The translations under genes were made by a program, and so were the position numbers. A stretch of DNA of 7,446 bases from positions 1 to 7,446 of the forward strand of contig CANGVU010000051.1 in the NCBI GenBank assembly GCA_947457325.1, read 5' to 3'. This stretch comes from Flavobacteriales bacterium. GTDB taxonomy: Bacteria; Bacteroidota; Bacteroidia; Flavobacteriales_D; Sanyastnellaceae. This document shows, piece by piece, positions 1-7,446 of the stretch (its first letter is position 1; every line of letters begins with the position of its first letter). Under the pieces are notes generated by a model. That model was given only the letters and a program-made list of their open reading frames with translations, did not search any database and had not been told where the DNA came from.

Positions 1-706
1 ACATGCGGGTTCAGGCATCTGTTTTCTATCAGCAACGTATGCCTGATTTCAATGAAAGATATTGGCCTGGTTCAGGAAATGCGCTGCTTGAACAAGAGAC
101 TGGAAAAGGATTTAAGGGTTTTGTGGAGTGGATGTTAAAACCCAACCAAATATTTCAAAGCAATTTGAAGGTTGATTTAGAATACAACCAACGTTGGGTA
201 TCCGATTGGATTCAGTGGGTACCCCAAAGCAATGGCATTTGGTCGCCTATCAACTTGAGTGAGGTTCAAGCTCAGTCAATGAACGGAAATATTCAGGGGA
301 ATATTTCTTTGGGAAATTCGATATTGCGAACCAAAGCCTTTGGACAATGGAATGATGTATCCATTCAAAGTGATTTGAATCAATTGGATTCCAATGAGGG
401 GCGTCAATTGCCTTATACCCCCAGATGGAAATGGGGAGCAGAGGCGACATGGATGTCCAAAGATTTTTGGTATGCATCATTGCTGTATAGATGGACAGAT
501 GCGCGTTTTACCGATGAATCCAATCAATTGGCTTCAGCACTTCCAGCTTTTCAATTGGTTGACTTCTCTATTGGCACGGCCAATACACAAGGATTTGCGC
601 AGTGGTCAGTTGGAGTCGAAAATGTTTTTAACCTGCAGTATCAGGAAATCCGGTCCTTTGCTTTACCAGGAAGAGTTTTTAAATGTCAAATAAATATCCA
701 AATAAA

Positions 707-710
<4 letters not shown>
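1..710 (+). CDS. TonB-dependent outer-membrane receptor, C-terminal part of the beta-barrel (BtuB-like), cut by left window edge
   Basis: The reading frame is open from the left edge (first full codon at 3) to a TGA at 708-710, giving the last ~235 residues of a larger protein. The translation is a run of amphipathic beta-strands rich in Trp, Tyr, Phe, Gln and Asn. Near the end it has the typical receptor sequence: a YTPRWKW strand/turn, then VGVENVFNLQYQEIRSFALPGRVFK. The N-V-F-N-L-Q-Y and P-G-R elements are characteristic of the last barrel strands of TonB-dependent receptors, including Bacteroidota BtuB. Such proteins import large or scarce ligands (corrinoids, iron complexes, glycans) across the outer membrane using TonB energy. 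The plug domain and TonB box lie outside the window. The ATG at 3 is only an internal Met, not the start. The next gene begins inside the stop codon and encodes a surface-type propeller lipoprotein, which suggests a BtuB-BtuG-like pair. The ligand is inferred; another siderophore or metal receptor remains possible. Unusually, the last residue is Lys instead of an aromatic. Confidence 0.85.
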
Positions 711-3300
<2,590 letters not shown>

Positions 3301-3304
3301 GACC

Positions 3305-4183
3305 ATGGAATTGCTCAACGGTTCATTGATCTCCAATACCATTAAGACGGAATTGCAAGCAAAGGTCAATGACCGGAAAGCAAAAGGTCTTAAGGTTCCT
3401 CATTTGGCAGCCATTATCGTTGGTGACGATGGAGCCAGCAAGACTTATGTTCAAAGCAAAGTCAAATCTTGTTTGGATTTGGGTTATGAATCAACTTTAA
3501 TTGAGTTGTCTGAAAATACAACACAAGATGAATTGCTGAATAAGATAAACCAATTGAACAATGATCCATTGATAGATGGATATATTGTTCAGTTGCCACT
3601 TCCAAGGCACATTGACGAAACTGCGGTGTTATTAGCTGTGGATCCTGCCAAAGATGTGGACGGATTTCATCCTGAAAATGTAGGAAGAATGGCTTTGGGT
3701 TTACCGGCTTATCTCCCTGCTACTCCGTCGGGAATCGTTGAATTGTTGAGCAGATACAATATCGAAACGGCTGGAAAGAAATGTGTTATTTTGGGTCGTT
3801 CGCATATTGTTGGCATGCCCATGTCGCTTTTGATGCAGCGTAACCATCCGTTTGGAAATTGCACCGTTACTGTTGTACACTCCAAATCTCAAAATGTGAT
3901 TGAGGAGTGCCAAAAAGCTGATATCTTGATAGCTGCCATTGGAAAGCCATATTTTGTCACCTCAGAAATGGTCAAGGAAGGGGCAGTTGTGATTGATGTA
4001 GGAATCACCAGAGTGGCTGATTCGACCAAAAAATCAGGGTTTAAGTTGGCTGGAGATGTAGATTTTGAGCATGTTGCTCAAAAGACCAGTTATATAACGC
4101 CTGTGCCTGGAGGTGTTGGTCCAATGACCATCGCATCTTTGTTGATGAATACCATGCAAGCCGTTGAGATAAAAAATAATTGA
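3305..4183 (+). CDS. folD: Bifunctional methylenetetrahydrofolate dehydrogenase / methenyltetrahydrofolate cyclohydrolase
   Basis: FolD interconverts 5,10-methylene-THF, 5,10-methenyl-THF and 10-formyl-THF in the cytoplasm, supplying one-carbon units for purines and initiator formyl-Met. The protein is 292 residues, the usual length. Visible family motifs are [10 protein letters not shown] with Tyr48 and catalytic Lys52, the strand [12 protein letters not shown] with Gln96, and the DVDG element with Asp119. These are followed by the Rossmann segment [11 protein letters not shown] (about 162-172) and the C-terminal signature [15 protein letters not shown]. Arg165 in the nucleotide loop and Ser193 in HSKS are at positions that contact the NADP 2'-phosphate in characterised homologues, so NADP+ use is likely but inferred. 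The ATG is 4 bases after the guaB stop with only a weak purine stretch upstream, consistent with operon translation. Co-transcription with guaB makes sense because 10-formyl-THF feeds purine synthesis. Confidence 0.98.
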   Translation: MELLNGSLISNTIKTELQAKVNDRKAKGLKVPHLAAIIVGDDGASKTYVQSKVKSCLDLGYESTLIELSENTTQDELLNKINQLNNDPLIDGYIVQLPLPRHIDETAVLLAVDPAKDVDGFHPENVGRMALGLPAYLPATPSGIVELLSRYNIETAGKKCVILGRSHIVGMPMSLLMQRNHPFGNCTVTVVHSKSQNVIEECQKADILIAAIGKPYFVTSEMVKEGAVVIDVGITRVADSTKKSGFKLAGDVDFEHVAQKTSYITPVPGGVGPMTIASLLMNTMQAVEIKNN

Positions 4184-4185
4184 AA

Positions 4186-6726
4186 ATGAAGAGAATTTGG
4201 ATTTTAGGGATTGTATCCTGTTGTTTTTTTGGAGTCACCTTTGCTCAAAATGACGTCATCAATAATAAATCTCGTGTGGATGGTACGCAAGCGCCATCGG
4301 GACAATTGGGTCAGGGAACAGGAGTTCGCGTGAAGATGGATCCGCAAATGGAGCCTCTTGGTCCAATAAGATTGTCTTTGGGTGAAAATCAAATAGATCT
4401 TCGCGATTTTGTTGTGGACTATCCTTCAATTAGCCAGGTGAAATTTGATGGAGTAATTATTTCCGTTAAGGATAGAATAGCTGTTATCCCTTCTCCCAAA
4501 GGCGGAGTATTGCATGACTTGGCATTGACTGTAAATGGGGAGGAAATCAATATTCCCGTTTTTAAATCCAACAAAAGCAAGGTTGTATTTGAATACAAAG
4601 CTAGTTCGGAAAAAGTGTCCAATGTTTGTTGGGCTGGTAGCCTAAATGGTTGGAGCAAAACCTCACATCCTTTGCAAAAGAATAAATACGGTGTTTGGGA
4701 ATTGACAATGGAAGTGGAGAATGGTGAGTATCCTTATCGTATTTGGGAGGATGGTGAAGAGAAGTTGGACGCGAATAATACAGTACAAAAAGACAATGGC
4801 TTGGGAGGGATGAATAGTGTTTGGATTGTAGGGAATGCTAAGAATTCTTCGAAGATCAGAACTTTTATGATGGAGGGCAGTACTCTGCACCTTCTTGCTG
4901 AGGGCAAAGTTGATCGCTTTGTTTATTATTTGAACAATAAAAGGGGAGGAGAAGGCATTGTTGAAAATGGCAAGTTCATCATTGCCTTACCCAAGACAGC
5001 ATGGACAGGCTATTTACGCGTCTTTGCTGAGTCTGGTGGACAGCTCATCAACGATATTATGGTCCCCTTCATGGACGGCTCACCGGTTATGACTCCTCAG
5101 TTTTTACCCCGCCAAGACCCCAGAGGTCAAATCATGTATTTTATGATGGTGGATCGTTTCTTTGATGGTTCTCCAGCAAATAATTTCCCAACTGCAGATC
5201 CTGCAATTTTACCTAAGGCCAATACCATGGGTGGAGATTTGGTTGGTATTTCTCAAAAAATCAATCAGAATTATTTTTCTCAATTGGGTGTGAATACCCT
5301 TTGGATTTCTCCTATTTGCAAAAATGTTGAAGGAGCTTGGGGTTTGTGGGACAAGGGTGTTAAAAGTAAATTTTCTGCCTATCACGGTTACTGGCCGTTG
5401 GCATTGACAAAAGTTGATAAGCGATTTGGCTCAGAGCAAGAATTCACCAACTTAATCAATCATGCGCATAATAAGGAGATGAACCTTGTAGTTGATTATG
5501 TGGCTCATCACGTTCACCAAGAGCACCCGTTGGTAAAGTCAAAGAAAGGTTGGACCACACCGCTTTATTTGCCCGATGGAACAATGAATACTGAGCGTTG
5601 GGACGATCACCGTTTGACAACTTGGTTCGATACTTTTTTACCCACCTTTGATTTCTCAAAACCAGAAGTTGTAAAAGCATTATCCGATACCGCTTTGTAT
5701 TGGGTAAAGAAATATCCAATAGATGGATTTAGGCACGATGCCACCAAACACATCAATACTGAGTTTTGGAGAGAGTTGACTTATAAGATAAAAAAGGAAC
5801 GCCCCGTTACGCCCATGTTTCAAATTGGAGAAACGTATGGTAGTCCAACTTTGATTCAGTCTTATTTAGGGTCAGGCTTGTTAAATGCTCAGTTTGATTT
5901 TAACCTCTATGATGCAATGGTGGATGCTTTTGCTAAAAGCGAAACAAATTTTAAAAACCTAGAGCAGGTGATGTTGGAGTCTATGCGTTATTATGGTTCG
6001 CATCATAGTATGGGAGTGATCACGGGAAATCAAGATAGAGGTCGATTTGCCTCTTATGCCGACGGCAGCTTGAAGTTTGATGAGGATGCAAAATTGGCAG
6101 GATGGACAAGGGACATAAAGAATCAAGGTTCCATGGGCTTTAGAAGAATGGAGCAGTTGATGGCGTTTATCATGACAGCACCAGGAGTTCCTTGTATTTA
6201 TTATGGTGATGAAATAGCCATGCCAGGAGGAAATGATCCTGACAATCGTCGAATGATGGCATTTGATAATTTGACCATTGATCAGCGCAAATTAAAAGCG
6301 AGCGTATCTCGTATGACAACATTGCGAAAAAAATCAATGGCTTTGATGTACGGAGACACTGAAGTATTGTTGAATAGTGGGCAGACCTTTGCTTATATGC
6401 GTCAATATTTTGGAGATGTTGTAATTGTCGTATTTGACAAAAAAGACTTTAGTCCTAATGATAGCAATTGGGTGCAAGTGAATTTGCCAGTTCAGTGGAG
6501 AGGGAAGTATTTCAAAGGCCAAATGGGATCGCAGTGGAAAAAAGAGAATGGCAACAATTATGTTTTGTTATCGGGTAAAGGTTATGATATTTTCACGGAA
6601 GTATCCATGAGAGAGTTCCAACAGAATCAAGAGAAAAGTAAGTCAGAACCAATGACTCCAAAGGAGAAAATGATGGCTCCCAAGCCTGAAATCAAAAGCA
6701 AGAGCAAGGGCGGAAAGAAAGACTGA
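4186..6726 (+). CDS. Secreted multidomain GH13 alpha-amylase-family glycosidase with CBM48-like domain
   Basis: The ATG at 4186, 2 bases after folD, gives 846 residues; the TTG at 4180 only adds two. Residues 1-20 form a Sec signal peptide with probable cleavage after VTFA, so the enzyme acts in the periplasm or outside. Three beta-rich segments precede the catalytic barrel: about 60-127 (Ig/E-set-like), about 131-216 (CBM48/glycogen-binding-like, with CWAGSLNGWS and PYRIW), and about 220-297. The (beta/alpha)8 domain starts near GQIMYFMMVDRFFDG (about 314). Catalytic residues are visible: nucleophile Asp518 in GFRHDATKH, acid/base Glu549 in QIGETYG, and transition-state Asp617 in GNQDRGRF. 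GVPCIYYGDE is a further barrel motif. Signature region I reads DYVAHH (437-442) where DxxxNH is usual, and region IV reads NQD where NHD is usual. Residues 812-846 are a Lys-rich tail; no T9SS sorting domain is evident. It probably hydrolyses alpha-glucans or maltodextrins; exact specificity (amylase, neopullulanase, cyclomaltodextrinase) cannot be read. Confidence 0.9.
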   Translation: MKRIWILGIVSCCFFGVTFAQNDVINNKSRVDGTQAPSGQLGQGTGVRVKMDPQMEPLGPIRLSLGENQIDLRDFVVDYPSISQVKFDGVIISVKDRIAVIPSPKGGVLHDLALTVNGEEINIPVFKSNKSKVVFEYKASSEKVSNVCWAGSLNGWSKTSHPLQKNKYGVWELTMEVENGEYPYRIWEDGEEKLDANNTVQKDNGLGGMNSVWIVGNAKNSSKIRTFMMEGSTLHLLAEGKVDRFVYYLNNKRGGEGIVENGKFIIALPKTAWTGYLRVFAESGGQLINDIMVPFMDGSPVMTPQFLPRQDPRGQIMYFMMVDRFFDGSPANNFPTADPAILPKANTMGGDLVGISQKINQNYFSQLGVNTLWISPICKNVEGAWGLWDKGVKSKFSAYHGYWPLALTKVDKRFGSEQEFTNLINHAHNKEMNLVVDYVAHHVHQEHPLVKSKKGWTTPLYLPDGTMNTERWDDHRLTTWFDTFLPTFDFSKPEVVKALSDTALYWVKKYPIDGFRHDATKHINTEFWRELTYKIKKERPVTPMFQIGETYGSPTLIQSYLGSGLLNAQFDFNLYDAMVDAFAKSETNFKNLEQVMLESMRYYGSHHSMGVITGNQDRGRFASYADGSLKFDEDAKLAGWTRDIKNQGSMGFRRMEQLMAFIMTAPGVPCIYYGDEIAMPGGNDPDNRRMMAFDNLTIDQRKLKASVSRMTTLRKKSMALMYGDTEVLLNSGQTFAYMRQYFGDVVIVVFDKKDFSPNDSNWVQVNLPVQWRGKYFKGQMGSQWKKENGNNYVLLSGKGYDIFTEVSMREFQQNQEKSKSEPMTPKEKMMAPKPEIKSKSKGGKKD

Positions 6727-7446
6727 TGAACGGCTTATTGCAAGGAAATCGGATTGCCGATTTGTCGAACTACATCAAGCAAACCCTTACGAAAGCGGGT
6801 TTTGAAGAAAGGGAGACCGTGCAAATGTCGAAATGGCTTTTGGAAGATTTGCTTCAAAAGCCCTATGTTGAAATTCTAATCAATTTGCAACAGCATGTTT
6901 CTGAATCAGAGATTTTGAGTTTGCATTTTAAGTTGAAGAGAATAGTTGCCCATGAACCTATCCAATATGTTCTGGGATACAGCTGGTTCATGGGCAAAAG
7001 GTTTGAAGTAAATTCATCGGTGCTTATCCCAAGACCTGAAACAGAGGAGTTGGTGAGTCAAGTTGTTCAACGCATCAAGCGCAGAAATAAGGGAAGATTG
7101 ATCGATCTCGGTACTGGTTCTGGTTGCATTCCAATTGTAGTTAAAGACAAATTGCCCAATTGGCAAATTTCTGCAGTTGATATTAGTGATGACGCTTTAA
7201 CTGTCGCAGAACGCAATGCCAACACGCACCAGGTACAAGTTGATTTTTATAGAGATGATATTCTCAATATGGCAAATGTTCACGGCGTTTTTGATGTCAT
7301 TGTGAGCAATCCACCTTATGTCTTGATGAGTGACCAAGCACAAATGCAGAAGCATGTTCTTGAGCATGAGCCACATCTGGCATTGTTTGTTTCCGACACT
7401 GATGCTTGTTTATATTATCGGAAAATTGTTGAATGGGCTTTGGATC
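6726..7446 (+). CDS. prmC: Peptide chain release factor N5-glutamine methyltransferase, N-terminal 240 codons, cut by right window edge
   Basis: PrmC (HemK) methylates the Gln of the GGQ motif in release factors RF1/RF2 using S-adenosylmethionine, in the cytoplasm. Translating from the ATG at 6726 gives an unbroken frame to the window end. It has an N-terminal helical domain (about 1-80), the linker EPIQYVLGYSWFMGKRF, and the IPRPETEEL signature with Pro102-Arg103-Pro104-Glu105. The SAM-binding loop is DLGTGSGCIP (127-136), and an acidic strand end at AVDIS probably contacts the SAM ribose. The catalytic NPPY motif (195-198) stacks on the target Gln. Roughly the last 40 residues of the usual ~280 are missing. 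The start ATG overlaps the amylase stop by one base (TGATG), and the upstream purine-rich GGCGGAAAGAAAG lies inside the amylase's Lys-rich tail, so translation is probably coupled. Confidence 0.96.
   Translation, partial: MNGLLQGNRIADLSNYIKQTLTKAGFEERETVQMSKWLLEDLLQKPYVEILINLQQHVSESEILSLHFKLKRIVAHEPIQYVLGYSWFMGKRFEVNSSVLIPRPETEELVSQVVQRIKRRNKGRLIDLGTGSGCIPIVVKDKLPNWQISAVDISDDALTVAERNANTHQVQVDFYRDDILNMANVHGVFDVIVSNPPYVLMSDQAQMQKHVLEHEPHLALFVSDTDACLYYRKIVEWALD

Noticed and set aside
394..693. 99-codon open frame on the plus strand overlapping the receptor
   Set aside because: It is a frame-shifted reading of the receptor barrel with no recognisable domain; the receptor frame carries the family signatures.
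683..706. Upstream ATG at 683 as the lipoprotein start
   Set aside because: It would place eight polar residues before MKK and break the usual signal-peptide layout. The ATG at 707 gives a standard lipoprotein signal and an ATGA junction.
4041..4238. Minus-strand 65-codon frame spanning the folD/amylase junction
   Set aside because: It overlaps two well-supported genes on the opposite strand and its translation shows no domain or signal sequence.

Overview
The window looks like chromosomal sequence from a member of the Bacteroidota, most plausibly a flavobacterium-like lineage. Four things point there: a TonB-dependent receptor fused by a stop/start overlap to a surface-type lipoprotein, start codons without Shine-Dalgarno sequences, a TAnnTTTG-type -7 promoter box, and the flavour of the FolD, GuaB and PrmC proteins. 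Base composition looks moderately AT-rich by eye. All six genes are on the + strand and coding density is very high. The only sizeable non-coding gap is 59 bases (1766-1824). I found no RNA gene, insertion sequence, CRISPR array or origin.

Region 1 (1-1765) is an outer-membrane uptake pair. The C-terminal 235 residues of a TonB-dependent receptor barrel overlap, through an ATGA junction, the start of a 352-residue lipoprotein with a YncE/DUF5074-like beta-propeller. In gut Bacteroides the vitamin B12 receptor BtuB is paired with a surface propeller lipoprotein, BtuG. The arrangement here, and the BtuB-like barrel end, make a corrinoid-uptake pair the leading hypothesis, but the ligand is not proven by what is visible.

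Region 2 (1766-1824) carries the probable promoter of the next unit, set among three copies of a TAAATTC motif.

Region 3 (1825-7446) looks like one operon. It holds guaB (IMP dehydrogenase, guanine nucleotide synthesis), folD (one-carbon folate metabolism), a secreted multidomain GH13 alpha-amylase-family enzyme, and the first 240 codons of prmC (release-factor glutamine methyltransferase), which is cut by the right edge. The junctions are +4, +2 and -1 bases. GuaB, FolD and PrmC are housekeeping functions linked loosely through purines, folate/one-carbon units and translation. The exported glycosidase is the odd member: it has non-standard residues in two GH13 signature regions and a lysine-rich tail. 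I see no clear evidence of a wholly new system. The most interesting points are the BtuB/BtuG-like pair and the unusual amylase.
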